Positions 10,840 through 35,504 of a stretch of 64,000 nt of DNA are shown in pieces. The translations under genes and the position numbers were made by a program. The stretch spans positions 548,983 to 612,982 of the forward strand of contig BROG01000450.1 in the NCBI GenBank assembly GCA_030159075.1. Direction: 5' to 3'. The first letter of the stretch is position 1. Each line of letters starts with the position of its first letter. The DNA comes from Atrina japonica (lineage: Eukaryota > Mollusca > Bivalvia > Pterioida > Pinnidae). A model generated the notes under the pieces. That model had not been told where the DNA came from. It did not search any database and was given only the letters and a program-made list of their open reading frames with translations.

Positions 10840-11851
10840 CCTTTATATTGTGTGTGTGTTCAGTGATGCGGGTGGGAACGGGAATTGCCAAAATTTAACC
10901 AGGTAAGATTTGAAGCAAAGTTCATTTAGTTGATAAAGAGTTATCCCACTGCATTGTACACTGTGAATCAAGGCTTTAAATGCAACGGTATTGTTGATTT
11001 ACATAACTCTGGCAGGGTGGAGTAACCCTCTTGTTATCATATGGTTGATTCCACTCACTTTTCAGTTATGTTGAGGTGCACATGATAAACATTTTAATCC
11101 TCACTAAATACTTGAAAATATCATGACAAATAGAAATGTTTACTCTAGCCTCTGTAATTTTAATGTTGTTAAGCTTTTTTACCTAAAATTTAAACTCGTC
11201 CAGGTCAAGAAAGGGTTCATGAGACCCCCCCCCCCACACCGGGTTATATGGATTTTACTATACCGGGTACATAATTTCAAAAACCATGAGAAATGACCCC
11301 TGAATAAAGCGAAACTAATTTGCTATAGCTGTGTTTATATACTAAAGGTAGTTAACTGGGCTGAATTTACTGGTAAATAAGTTTTCCAAATGAACACGGC
11401 ACATTCTCTGTTCAGTGGGCCTTGAAAACCTGATAATCAGAAATTTCAATCACATCAATTTCAAATTATGTGAGAACTACAAAAAAAAAATTAAAGGCTC
11501 TTGATGGTGTGTGTGTGTGTGTGTGTGTATGTGTGTGAATGTACATACATACATTCTACATATAACTTTCTCAACATGCTGCACTGAATTTGCTGGTTGC
11601 TTTTCATGATACAGATGATTACCAATGAACAGGACTAGTGATTCAATATTGTTAGGGTTAAAATAATACAGATTTGATATACGCCAAGTAGAAAATCAAA
11701 TACTAGTGCACAGGTACTTGTGGACAGTGGCCCTTGCCCATGAACCCTTTGGTTTTTAAGTCTATTCTTTATTCCTTTCTTCAAAAAATTATAATTTTGA
11801 GATATACCAGGGAACATGGTCAAACAACGCAATTCTTTCCAAATGCGGTTA

Positions 11852-11857
<6 letters not shown>
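10840..11857. other. non-coding stretch with short simple repeats
   Basis: I see no gene. It contains a poly-C run at 11225-11235 and a (TG)n tract at 11507-11540. The sequence is otherwise unremarkable AT-rich DNA. Confidence 0.5.

Positions 11858-11942
<85 letters not shown>
11858..11942. repeat. (TA)n microsatellite
   Basis: About 42 TA units directly next to the left end of the element at 11941. It generates spurious frames of alternating Ile/Tyr on both strands. Confidence 0.95.
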
Positions 11943-11945
<3 letters not shown>

Positions 11946-12938
11946 TGAACCCGCTTTACAATGACATTCATTATAACGGAATATTTGGTATCCGACAAGA
12001 ATTGCTAGGGAACAAACGTACATGTACACAAAAAGTACTCATTACAATGGAATATTCGGTATCCGACTCCGACATTAGATTCCGGGAACAAATAAACAAA
12101 ACTCAGCGTAAATAAAGTCTTAACAACTATGTAACATAGAACCCACCAGCTGATCTGGCTATTGTTATCATTCTTGATTTTCTTCACAGTTGAGTTCACA
12201 GGTAAAAATAAATGCTAATAAAATAGTTATACTGTCAATTGTTTTCTAATCTCCACTGATAGGTGATGGCCTAGGTGTCAGCAATTAGCGCTTGAATCAC
12301 CTTTACCTGTACGTCAGTAGGCCTAATGTTTATAAACCATCAGTAGGTTTCGTTTCAACTGAACCAACAGGAAGTAAAATACAAGCTGGGTACAAATTGA
12401 AAAAATAAGATTGATAAATAAAGAATAAAAAATACACATAGTTGGACAAGTTCTGTGAGGCTACATGTTCGTTCTGATGTGGATACAATGGCGGATCTTT
12501 AAATTATTTCAGTACTTGCGATAGCAGTAGACATTTTACTAAAACTTTATTTATGAAACGCATTTTTAAGAGAATTGTATCAGCAATCTCTGCATTTTTT
12601 TATTTTAGCAATAAAGTGTCTAAATTGGAATTTGGAGATATACTATTACATTCGGGCATTTTGTACATGATTCATGCATTTTACGACATCACCGATCTAT
12701 GACCGATTAAATGAAAAAATAATTGTGCATCGATGTTAACAAGATTAACTTGCATAAATTTTATTTATATATTTTCATAGAGATTTTAATATTGTTTTAA
12801 GTTTATTTATTTACATGTACAAATGTATGCGTAAATGATACTCAAGGGAGCTAACTATGAAATGCCCAAAACAGTGACAAATTCGATATAACGTCATTCC
12901 TACATGGTAACAAACATGGTTGTTGTAAAGAAGGTTCA

Positions 12939-12943
<5 letters not shown>
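11941..12943. mobile_element. non-autonomous Tc1/mariner-pogo-like element inserted in TA
   Basis: The left end reads TACAGTGAACCCGCTTTACA. The right end, reverse-complemented, reads TACAGTGAACCTTCTTTACA. Both ends abut (TA)n tracts, consistent with TA target choice. CAGTGAACC-type ends are typical of pogo/Tigger-like elements. A sub-repeat with GGAATATTYGGTATCCGAC occurs twice near the left end. No transposase frame remains in the 1.0 kb. Confidence 0.7.

Positions 12944-13012
<69 letters not shown>
12941..13012. repeat. (TA)n microsatellite
   Basis: About 35 TA units at the right end of the element ending at 12943. Together with 11858-11942 it suggests insertion into, or expansion of, one TA tract. 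Confidence 0.95.
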
Positions 13013-13017
<5 letters not shown>

Positions 13018-13246
13018 AGGTGGGAAATGACTCATTGTTTATACTGGCAATGCGAGACACCTGCCTAGTTATTTGTCTGTCTGTTTGTAACATTTGATGT
13101 TTCCATCAAAATATCTTTCTGCAAATTTTAATTATATAGGGTATGAGCCTTATATTGCCTGTATGATTATGGCCACCATTTATCAGTATATGCCAGAGTT
13201 ATGGGATTTTAAAATCTTAATGAATGACTTAGATCTCAGGGGCATA

Positions 13247-13420
13247 ATCAATGGCAGATTCAAGGGGGGAGTTGCAGGGATTGCAACCTCCCATTTGAAA
13301 AATTCAAAATGGCCCCAGACTCCAGGCCTCTCAAGACATCCATCTTCGGCTCTCGAATTTCATAATGATAAAAATTCTCATCCCCACCCTCCCTTAACAA
13401 AATCCTTTATCTGCCCTTGA
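13247..13420. mobile_element. small MITE with GGCAGAT ends
   Basis: The left end is CAATGGCAGATTCAAGGGGG. The right end on the minus strand is CAAGGGCAGATAAAGG, followed shortly by AAGGGAGGG. ATAAT flanks both sides (just before and just after), a possible short target duplication. It is a non-coding element of the GGCAGAT/poly-G type seen elsewhere in the window. Confidence 0.5.
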
Positions 13421-13725
13421 TAATGTATCTCAAATACACCCGGTTTTTAATAAGAGTTTGTAAGTTTTAACGCTGACCACTTGTTGATGCAAGTGAATAT
13501 ACACGACAAATAAGGTACTCAGGACCTGTACCACATACCTGACGATTTTGAGGTTGAAAGATCAAAGGTCAACATATCTCCAAAATTACTTTTCCAAATT
13601 TCCTCATCAGCCCAAGCTACACTGGCTGTTCAGGTGTTTCCTTTTTCGAGAAATTGGGTATAGGATGATACGATACCAAACCCTTTTTTACGTGATGTTC
13701 ACAAAATTTTTTGTTCTCTTTTCAG

Positions 13726-24878
<11,153 letters not shown>

Positions 24879-26465
24879 GGGTATATGAGGGATCTATCGC
24901 AGATCAAATGTTCATATTGTACATAATCATGTGATATCTGCTGTATCAAAACACCGGATTTTAAATAGGATGGCATATTGAAGCATGGCATTTTAAAAAA
25001 AAATCATCTCATCATAAAATCTGACGCAGACAATGAGAATGGTTGTATTAGATAGCAGCTGTAGTATTTTGGACAGAAGAAATATGTTTTCTGCTCTGTT
25101 GTCTCATAATATTCAAAACCAGAGAATCATGGGTGTGATAGTGTATATGGTTAAGTAATGTTCATGTCAATTTTATAAAGCTCGCAGTGTAAGCAACAAA
25201 TTTATGACACAAAGGTGTGATAGATAAAAAAAATCAACCATTTCTGTATTTCATGTGAATCAAAATGCAATTTATGTTGAGCTTAATATAGGAAATACAT
25301 ATACCAGTTTTGACCAATTACGAAGATAAAAGTTGTCACTAAATGTTATCTAGTTTGTTAACAGAAATTACATTAACTCATTCACCCTGAAAGACACATT
25401 TGGACTGATCTAAATCATTGATTTACAGAAGAATCCATTTTTTCAGGGATTAATGTGTTAATAATGATAGGATACTGTGCAGTGTAATCATGTAAGAGCT
25501 GATTTCTTTATTTGAAGGGTGAGGAAATATTATGATACTCTTTTATAGCATTGCTTGTAACTTGACAGAGTCATTGAACTTCCACTTGAAAACCTATTAC
25601 TCTGTCAGGAATGATACTTTTTATGTTTTTTAAAAAGGTAAACAATTATTCAGTTATCATCTTGTGCAGAATTTTCAATGTCCACCTTTAAATAAAAGTC
25701 TTCGTTTGTCATTTCATCTTGGAATACCTCTAAATTGTTTTTTGTTTCGTTTGAAAGCTATCATGTATTATGAAATATTGAGATTTTTTGTTTGTATCCA
25801 TGTATATCTGGAGTATTTTATTTCTTTCAGTGTTAACTTTTTTCTTCCAAATTAAAATCAGTTTTGTTTTGTTTTTTATCACCCCCCCTCCTCAGGATTG
25901 AATATCAGGGGGAATGTTGGATTTTTGGATTTATTCAGTATGTTTTTCTTCTTGTCTCCAGACTTGGACCAAATTCTGTTTGCTGCTTTATATCAGCAAG
26001 AGCTCGGTTTGCTTCAATCATGGCCCCAATTTGGCAATATTTTCCTGCCTTATGATTCTATACAATCTTCAGGAAATTCTTTTGTCTTTAGGGCATTTCT
26101 CAAACATATCTTGTTATGATTCTAAATAAATTGACCTATCTTATTATTTACTTTAGGTTGAGAAGCTTATTTAAGTTGAGGTAAAACTGCTTGATAATCA
26201 ACGATCTCAACCATTCAACACAAGTCATTTTACCTGTACTTGATCTTTTGATAAATCATGTAGAGAATGATTTGATTATACTACAAAGACAAATTGTTAA
26301 GCAAGGTTTATCTTGCAGAAAATCAGAACGTGTTCCTCTTTATATAATAGGATGAATGCAGTTATAATTTGTGAAATTATTATCAGACATTTTTTATAGT
26401 AGATCTATTCATTTCTATGAACTCCAAGAAAGTAAATGTTAAAATTACATATTAAGATGTTGAAT
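24879..26465 (+). other. pecanex 3' flank / probable 3' UTR
   Basis: There is no gene after the pecanex stop. Candidate AATAAA signals occur, for example near 25690. The transcript end cannot be fixed; the convergent point near 33.3 kb leaves room for a long 3' UTR. One M89 MITE (25374-25460) lies here. Confidence 0.4.
25374..25460. mobile_element. 87-bp MITE, family M89, copy 4
   Basis: Opens TAACTCATTCACCCTGAAAG and closes TTAATGTGTTA. It has the same orientation and core as the copy at 17205. Confidence 0.65.
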
Positions 26466-27705
26466 GTACACTGATTTTGATTTTGCATGGAAGGACACTC
26501 TGATGTTGATTTTGTATGGTAGGACACTCTGATGTTGATTTTGCATGGTAGGACACTCTGATGTTGATTTTGTATGGTAGGACACTCTGATGTTGATTTT
26601 GTATGGTAGGGCACGGATGTTGATTTTGTATGGTAGAACACTGATGTTGATTTTGTATGGTAGGACACTGATGTTGATTTTGTATGGTAGGACACTGATG
26701 TTGATTTTGCATGGTAGGACACTCTGATGTTGATTTTGTATGGTAGGGCATGGATGTTGATTTTGTATAGTAGGACACTGATGTTGATTTTATATGGTGG
26801 GATGTTGAATGTACACTGGTGTAGATTTTGTATGGTAGGACACTCTGATTCTGATTTTGTATGGTAGGAGACTCTGATGTTGATTTTGTATGGTAGGAGA
26901 CTCTGATGTTGATTTTGTATGGTAGGACACTCTGATGTTGATTTTGTATGGTAGGACACTGATGTTGATTTTGTATGGTAGGACACTCTGGTGTTGATTT
27001 TGTATGGTAGGACACTGATGTTGATTTTGTATGGTAGGGCACTGATGTTGATTTTGTATGGTAGGACACTCTGATGTTGATTTTGCATGGTAGGGCACTC
27101 TGATGTTGATTTTGTATGGTAGGACACTCTGATGTTGATTTTGTATGGTAGAACACTGATGTTGATTTTGTATGGTAGGACACTCTGATGTTGATTTTGT
27201 ATGGTAGGACACTTGTGTTGATTTTGTATGGTAGGACACTTGTGTTGATTTTATATGGTAGGACACTTGTGTTGATTTTGTATGGTAGGACACTCTGATG
27301 TTGATTTTGTATGGTAGGACACTGATGTTGATTTTGTATGGTAGGACACTTGTGTTGATTTTGTATGGTAGGACACTGATGTTGATTTTGTATGGTAGGA
27401 CACTCTGATGTTGATTTTGTATGGTAGGACACTTGTGTTGATTTTGTATGGTAGGACACTTGTGTTGATTTTGTATGGTAGCACACTCTGGTGTTGATTT
27501 TGTATGGTAGGACACTGGTGTTGATTTTGTATGGTAGGACACTCTGGTGTTGATTTTGTATGGTAGGACACTTGTGTTGATTTTGTATGGTAGGACACTT
27601 GTGTTGATTTTGTATGGTAGCACACTCTGGTGTTGATTTTGTATGGTAGGACACTGGTGTTGATTTTGTATGGTAGGATGTTGAATAGACACTCCAATGT
27701 TGATT
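26466..27705. repeat. 27/29-bp minisatellite
   Basis: About 44 copies of a unit with core TTTTGTATGGTAGGACAC, alternating mainly between 27-bp and 29-bp forms (spacer CTGATG versus CTCTGATG) with a third CTTGTG form. GATGTTGAAT-type boundary blocks occur at the start, near 26804 and at the end, hinting at two or more arrays fused. All three minus frames stay open for long stretches (up to 400 codons), which follows from the stop-free unit and is not evidence of a gene. Confidence 0.96.
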
Positions 27706-28979
27706 TTTTTTTTACATTTGCCCCTATGTAAAAGATTTATGTTAAGTCCACATAAAAACCTTAGGTAGTGTTGTTTTAAACTCTTCTAACTACCTCTTTG
27801 TAAGGTAATTCCTTTTCCTCCTTAATACCATGAGATTGTGTCATGTCCTCATAACTGTTTTGATTCTACTTTTTTTAATAGGTGTATCCCTTTAATCATA
27901 GTGGATTGATCTATGAAAATACAACCTATCATTTTGGATTGAGATATTATGTGTATGAACAACAACAACACCAACAACAATTCTACTCTTTTATGCCCCA
28001 TCCTATATAATCTTTTGGACTTTGCATAAAAAACCTCTACCTCTTATACCCATACACCATCGTATCTTTTTGGACAGTGCATAAACGACTTAGTTGTTTT
28101 AACATGTGGAAATTGACCTATCGCCAGATTTTCTGACACATGGCTCTCTATGTGCTTTAAAAAAAATAATGTCATTTAATTGTGAGGTCATAATCAAACA
28201 AATGTTTGACGGGCCGTTTAATTGTGACGTCATACTGGAAAAATGTTTGCCAATAGGTGCCGTGTTGGGCATTTGGCAATAGGTCATTTGGTTATCAAAT
28301 TTGCCTTAATTAGTGCAAGAAAGGATTATGACATTTTTATCATCTCTTGAAATGGCTGTTGCTGAAATTAACATGCCCGTATAATATGCAGTTATGAAAA
28401 GAATGTATGCTCAAATGACTGAAATCCATATTCATCTTTAAACTTTGAAGTATTTTAAAAAAGGAAGACTGTAATAGAGAAAAAAAAGTTTTTTTCTGAA
28501 ATACGGTATGATATATTTTTAGTATCATTGATTTGAAGAATTTCTCTGATTATTTCCTTTAAGACATATAAAAGTAGATCACAGCCAAATAATCTTCCAT
28601 TATTTCCATGTTCATTCAGCATACTGACCATATTTTAATTAAGACAAACAATATAAGTTATTCATTCAAATACGACAAGTGTTTCTCTTGATATTAAACT
28701 TTTGCAGAATTTGAATCACATGTGATATTCTATTGAAATAAATTCATATTGAATGAAGTTTTTGTATGAAAATCATGGGTAGAAAATTTTGCCGTGATGG
28801 TGTTTTTTTGTTTTTTTTAGAGAGTATTGAACATTTTTAGAGTAGAGAGAGATCATATATGAAAAGGGAGATAATTGCCAATATGAGAGAATTGTTGCTT
28901 GCAGGCACTGTACATACACATCCAATATGATAATTTTCATGTTAACTTCAATCTTGAGAGAAATGTTGCTTGCAGAAAG

Positions 28980-29016
<37 letters not shown>

Positions 29017-32000
29017 AATGTATGTATGTCTGAGGTAACTTTATAATTCATTTGAATGGTAATCTACAAATCAGTTTGAGTTCAGATATAAGTGAGTCAA
29101 TATTACCCACCCTAATTCAGTGTTGTCTAACATGTTTTGGACTGGGTACATTTGATATTATTATCAGAGCTACTTAAAATCAAACATATCATTAGCCATC
29201 AGGGATATAATGACATCTTTGCAAGAATATGTATTTGTGCGGATACATTGACTGTATTTTAGCATATTAGGATTGATACACTATTTAGCACACCTCAATG
29301 AGGAGAGATTATGTTATCGTCTGGCATCGGTATTTGGTTAGAAAGTTTGGTTGCCGGGTTTATCTACCGCTAATGTTCATACTTCAACAGCATGGTATAT
29401 ATCTCTTATGTTTTATAACATGTTTCATGTTCAGGGGTTTCATTATTATTGTATTTTGAGAAAAATAATACTGTTTTTGACTTCATCTCTTTGCAATGCT
29501 ATGGTTAAGAAGATTAGATGAGGTCAGGATAATGGGGGAGGAGATATAGTGGTAGACATATAGTTTAAATGTTTTTATCTTTTCAAATCCTCTCAGGTAA
29601 AGTATTTCTAGATTGGAGTGGTATAATGATACAGGTGTTTAACTAACATGCTGCAGGTTTGTGTAGGAGGCGTCATTTTAACAGCTGTTCCTTTGTCAAT
29701 TGCTGTGCCTCGAATATAAGGTGATAGAGATCTCATGGAATGACATAATTATATACTGTGACAGATAGTTACATAGCACAAGGGTATTACCTTCAAATAT
29801 CTATTATACAATATTACTTGATTACCATCAGTTGGCCAACATTGGAATAGTAGTTGAGGTGTATCAATGTGAATTTATTGTCGACAAGAAATTTGATATA
29901 TTAGTCAACTAAGATAGAAATTACGTAAATTGATTGCCAATGCAAGTCTGTGACTCTGGTATCTTGAATCAACAGAAAATTATCGTTGATTGTTTATTGA
30001 TGTTCTGACATTTGTAAGGGCTGTATCTTGGTGTCCCTTCTCTCTAAATAATATGTGGTCGGACTTTTTTAGGACTGTATAATAGGAACACTTTCCTCTA
30101 AGTACCGGGTGGCCTGACATTTTTATGTGGTGTATAGTAATGACATCTTTCTCTTATTGCTGTTATTCTTTGCCATTGGTTTATTGTGTTCTAATTAGAT
30201 TGGGAATTATCTTCATTTTCTTATTGTGATTTTCAACACTGCATTCCATTTTGTATGTAATATGTACGCAAATGAAGTACATCATTATACTTGTATACTG
30301 ACTAGAAGAGGTTATCTTTTCAAATTTTTGAAATTTCATTTAATGATTTATTTTGAATTTAAGGCTTTGAAAATGTACCATCAAATCTGGAACATGTAAA
30401 ATGGAAAAGTTTCTTCAACATAATTTTTTCAAGGCATATATTGAATATGGCTGATTGGTAGGAAATACAATTAAATACACCGATGTATTAATTGTAAGGA
30501 ATTTCAGGAGACAATATACCAATTGGGTTAACATAGGTCAAACATGGACCTCTAAAAATACAGAGATGGGATCAGGTGCCATGGAGAAACTCGATAATAG
30601 CTAATATCAAAATGGGGATGCTAGAGTTGTACCTTCAGCCTCAGAGTGTCCAATCTAAGTTAAATCTTTTAATAAGTTGTTTTAGAGTTAACCCATTCAG
30701 TAACTGCTGGTGTTAGAATGCCAGTAATTTACATGCAGATTCATTTGGGGTTTATAACATTGCTTTTTTTTTATTCAGATTGAAAAACTAATTAATATTG
30801 TTTCCTTGTTTTGGATGTAACTTGTTTTCACCAAATCTCTACATTAGATAAGTGGGCGATAGGCTTGCTGTGTTGTTTTCCAACAATACTCTATTTTCTC
30901 TTTGTGATATTGTAATGCTGAATCATCAGAGTACATCAGATTGTACATGTAAACATTATGTCTTACAAATATTTACTCTGGTATTTTTTAATTTTATTTT
31001 GTCAATATGAGCAGAAGGTTTGGTTTTTATATTGACTTCTGTTATGACAAAGTCTATTTAATCTCACAAACCATGTCCTGGTTGACAGATATAGGATGTT
31101 ATACCATTGTCATATCACTTCATTTCACGTGATCCACCCATCTTCAAACTGTGTCATCTGTTCTTGTAAGTAATGTATATAAGCTAGATACATAAATCAA
31201 TTTTTCCTGTTTGTCACTTATCATTTCACTTGTGTTAATGCATATTATTTCCGTTTGTCACTTATCATTTCACTTGCATTAATACAACCAAACATAGGGA
31301 TTTAGAGGAAATAACTTCTTACCTGTGTAAGTGATGTGGATTCTTATTATTGATTAACTTGTAGCTTTAGGCATTGTATATAAAATATGACAGATATATC
31401 TACATTTCAGATCACAGAAACTGAGACCGACAGTAGCAAATTCTCAGGGATATATAGAATTTATTTTGGTAATTGAAAGTTTCAAATATTTTTTGTATCA
31501 TGAACAACTTGCCTCTTCCTATTTAGAGCTTTTGTATCTTTACATATGTGCATTTCCACCAGCATTGAGTTACGATTTTTTTTTATATTAATGAAACAGA
31601 TTATTATTGTAAACAGATCCCTTGCATTATGTTTATTTATTTGCTGTGTAGAGAGTCCTGTCCGTGTATTAATTCAGCATTAAATAAGGTTATCTTGAAA
31701 GTTGTTCGCTTCAATTTCAGAAGATCAATATTCTGAAGCTCTTTATACTGGTTAGTTTAGTAAGCCCTCTGGAAGTATTGTTGTACTATTTAAGCTGATA
31801 TTTTAAGTGTTGTAGTATCATTGCTGCAATGAAGTTACCAATGAGACTCTTGATGATAAAAACGTTGCACTGAGATTCTCTTTAGTGGTTCGAGGCTCTA
31901 CATGTAAAAATTAGAAATGTTGCAACGAGGTTTCACGCTATCTAATACTTTTGTGGTAAATCATTGAAGCTGGTGGTGATACAGTAATAATGCTGTACCA

Positions 32001-33310
32001 ATGTTGTGTTAGCTATGGTATAGCTGCTAATCCCTGAGATAGGCAGTGCTGTAATTTCTGCCTTTTAAGTTATATGTTGATGATGTGAAATTATTTACTT
32101 AAAGTCAGTTGACATGATAAAATATGATTGATTTCACTGCTTGTTAATCGGTCATTGGGTACAACTGCAGTTTACTATTCGCGATAGAAAAAGTAAGGGA
32201 ACATATATCTGGTCTAACCCTTAACCCTAAATCCTAAACACTAATCCTAGCTTGACTGTTAATAAAATTCAAAATGGCAGCAGCAGCCTGTAAACTACAG
32301 ACTAGGCATGAAATTAGCCATTCATTGTAGTAAAAATTATAAGTTGCTCTCCATCTTGAGTTTTGCTATGTTTTTAATATATTCAAATTTATATTAAATT
32401 CATATGATTTGATAGTTATTGGATACCAAGTTCAAAAGGTTTTCATTAATATTTTAGATTTTATTAAGATGAGGGAATTTGTTTGTTTAGTTTTACTTAA
32501 TTTCATCGTCTGAGGTTGCCTCATATTTTATAGCTGTGTTGAATATCAATTCCATTTTTGCATTTTAAGTGGATGTTGAAAACAGTAGAACCACCAGAAC
32601 ACCAAATGGTATTGTAATTAATAACTTTGTTTGAGCATTATTTTTAAAGATATGTCTCTTTTTTCGCGTAGAACTTTATATCATGTGGTTGTAAATGTTG
32701 ATTTTATATTTATATATGTAATGTCAATTTGTAGCCCAATTGGGACTATGTTTTTGAGTAAAATTAACACTATTTTGTGCATTTTCTGATCACTCTGTAT
32801 TTTTTATTTACCAAGTGTATCTATGTATTTAAATATGCTTATAGTCATACAATGAAAATATATCCCATTTTGCTCAAATATTTCATATACACTTCTCATA
32901 GAATGTTCCATAGTCGAAGATTGATCATGTTTTCCATAAATCTTTTAATCCACATAACATGTGTCCGTCAGGATATTCCAGTTATCAATATTAAATGCTT
33001 TTAAATTACATAAAGATTTATTTAGTGTTATATGTTGTCATGGTGTAATCTATTAAACTTTAAACAAATTTGTGTAGCCGTAATCAAAATCCGAAATGAG
33101 AGATTTCTATTATTGAAAATGGCCTGAAAGGCTTACACAGAGACAAGACATGATTTATAATGATCTGATGTAAATCTTTTTAATTGAATGATTGTATATT
33201 TGAACTTTGTTTGGTATATTTGTGTGCGTATTTGCATGTGAAAAATGAAAAATGTGTTAATGTCAATAATTTATACGTATATCAATTTCAATTATGGATG
33301 TTAAGAACAT
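27706..33310. other. non-coding stretch between convergent genes
   Basis: No gene is supported. It is AT-rich, with a (TA)n(TG)n tract at 28979-29016 and a short telomere-like CTAACCCTTAACCCTAAATC at 32214. It could include a very long pecanex 3' UTR, because an AATAAA occurs at 33315-33320 near the point where the minus-strand gene ends. Confidence 0.45.
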
Positions 33311-33314
33311 CTGT

Positions 33315-33360
33315 AATAAAACAATGAAAATCATTTAGTGCGTTTATTGATTCGTTTATT
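33315..33360. terminator. possible convergent poly(A) signals
   Basis: AATAAA is at 33315-33320 on the plus strand. TTTATT (AATAAA on the minus strand) occurs at about 33342 and 33354, roughly 970 bp past the stop of the minus-strand mucin-like gene. These could end the two convergent transcripts; no RNA evidence is available. Confidence 0.3.
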
Positions 33361-33374
33361 GTAATATAACTCTT

Positions 33375-33590
33375 TACCTGGATATTTCAGCTGTGGTTTA
33401 ATTTTCGCCATTTTCGCCCTTGAATGTGAAGGTGAATTTAAATGTAAAGCGAAATTTTCAAACTAAACTGAAGCATGTAAATTCATTACAACCATGTGAC
33501 TATTTCGAATGAGGGCGAATTTAAGAACGGGTGAATATATTTTCGGTCGTAAAAGGACGAAAATAACCAGGGGCAAAAATTTTCAGGTAC
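33375..33590. mobile_element. ~216-bp MITE
   Basis: The left end is TACCTGGATATTTCAGCTG. The right end reverse-complemented is GTACCTGAAAATTTTTGCCC. The interior has ATTTTCGCCATTTTCGCCCT and its partial inverse, of a type common in mollusc DNA. It has no coding capacity. Confidence 0.55.
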
Positions 33591-34324
33591 ACAGTATATA
33601 TATTTAAACAACTGTCTTTACACAGAAGCTGTCACATCGGATAATTCTAGCTGTCTATCTGTAATAAATCAGAAACATCGTTGTCAGTCGAAGGTCAGTT
33701 TGAAGGAAACATTAGTTTTTGTATGGACTGAAGTTTGTTTAAGTTATGACTAATATATACGTCACATACAGATTTCTGTATTTTGAACTACATAAATCTA
33801 CACATAACATGAAATTTCACGTGATTTATGATAATGGTATTAATCTTTACGAAAATAGATGTAAAATTTTAAATTAAAAATCCCAGTTGACAATTGAATT
33901 CTACCATAATATTTAATTTTCAATATAAAGATATTTTGTGCACAATTTCACACTTGCAAATAGCATTCCCAACAAGGATACTAATTCACATAGGCCTATG
34001 TACAAGCTGACCTCAGAAATCTGGTTTAGTCATTTCTAAATAGATACAAAATAATACAATATTTAATAACATGGCATCTGACTTTATCTTTAACGTTCAA
34101 ACAATTGATGACTTATTATCGATTCATATTATACACTCCAGTTTATAAGCTTGATAATAAGTCTGTAATCGTTAATCACAATTTTCACATAATGTCAGGC
34201 GATTAGTCCATACCAAGAAAGTTAATTGGATATATTAATAACGTCTTTGGTTTATCACACTCCTCTCCTCTGAAGCGATTGATTTCGAATCACTGACCAG
34301 AATTGAACTAATTTGACATTCAAT

Positions 34325-35504
34325 TTAAACGTCCATAGTTGCATATCGATGTGTTATGTTAATCTTTTTATGTCTTTCCATTAATTCACGATATATTGCA
34401 GGCGATACAGCCCTAGGTTTTTTCCCCTTTTCTCTGCTACGTGCCTGCAAGTACTGATTACTTTCATCATTTGATTCCTCATTTTGTTCCAAATCATTTT
34501 CTACAGGAAGAGTTCTAGCATCACACCATGTACTCTCTGTAGATTCACTTGCTTCTTCTAGTTTCTTATTTTCGCATTCATTGAACTTTGTCTCTGTCGG
34601 AGTAGGCATTGTATCAATTACGGGTTCAGTATCCTTAGTTTCCTGTGTCTTAATTTCCTTCACTGGCTCGCTTTCCGTAGGTTTATTTTGCACAGAATCA
34701 TCAATCAGTGCTTCTAAGTTGGTACTTAATTTATCTGTATCCACTCTAAGGTTTTCTCCATGCATTGGAATCGTATCGTCTATTTTAGGAGATTCTATGT
34801 TTAAGGTTTCATCTAATGGATATATTTTATATTTTTCAGATTTTTTGTGTTTGTGCTTTTTATGCTTTTTCTTTTTCGTAACAACTGGTTCATCGCATGT
34901 TGTAGGTTCGATCTGCTTTAACACGTCTGTTTGAACATTAGGTTTATCCTCAGAGCTTGTTGGACTCTGAATATTTTCCGGTAAGTCGCCCTGATTTGTT
35001 AATGTTATTGCTGGAGCATTTGATTGTTTGGTTTCGTCCAATGGATGTATTTTGACTTTTTCCGTTCCGTGTTTGTGTTTTTTGTGCTTTTTCTTTTTCG
35101 GGATAGTAGGTTTGGCACTCAGTGCCAAGTCAAGAATCAAAGGAACATCGGCTGGTACTTTTGGTTCATCCATTTGAATCGATGTACTTTGGTCTGCATT
35201 TTTTATGTCTTTATGTTTTCTCTCATGCTCCTTTCTTTTCTTCTTTTTGTGTGTTTTCTTTTCAATCTTCTGGTCCTCTTCTTCATTTATCACGTTCACT
35301 GTGGGGTTATCATCTCGACGAAAGAGGGAATGAACAATTACCGGTTTCATAGCTGAATCACTTTTGACCGGCATTGTAAAAATATCTTGTGGCAACACTC
35401 CATTACACTCTACGTTGTCCATAGGCTCTGTAGATTTCTCTTCCTCATCTTTTGTTGTATCAATGGTTTCATTACTCTTCTGTAATCGTTGTTCTGATTC
35501 TGAT
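34325..35504 (-). CDS. gene A exon 5: cytoplasmic tail
   Basis: Acceptor TTTTCTCTATTTAG. It encodes about 393 residues, highly charged and without predicted globular character. Two copies of a block, KKKKHKKHKH followed by EKxKIxPLDET, lie about 80 residues apart (KVKIHPLDET and KYKIYPLDET). It ends HKKINITHRYATMDV. The Met inside this frame is not a start, since the upstream TM exon joins in frame. Confidence 0.88.

Noticed and set aside
26452..27697. Minus-strand frames of 148-400 codons
   Set aside because: They are translations of a stop-free minisatellite in all three frames; not a gene.
32213..32252. Interstitial telomeric repeat
   Set aside because: Only two or three degenerate CTAACCC units are present; too short to mean anything.
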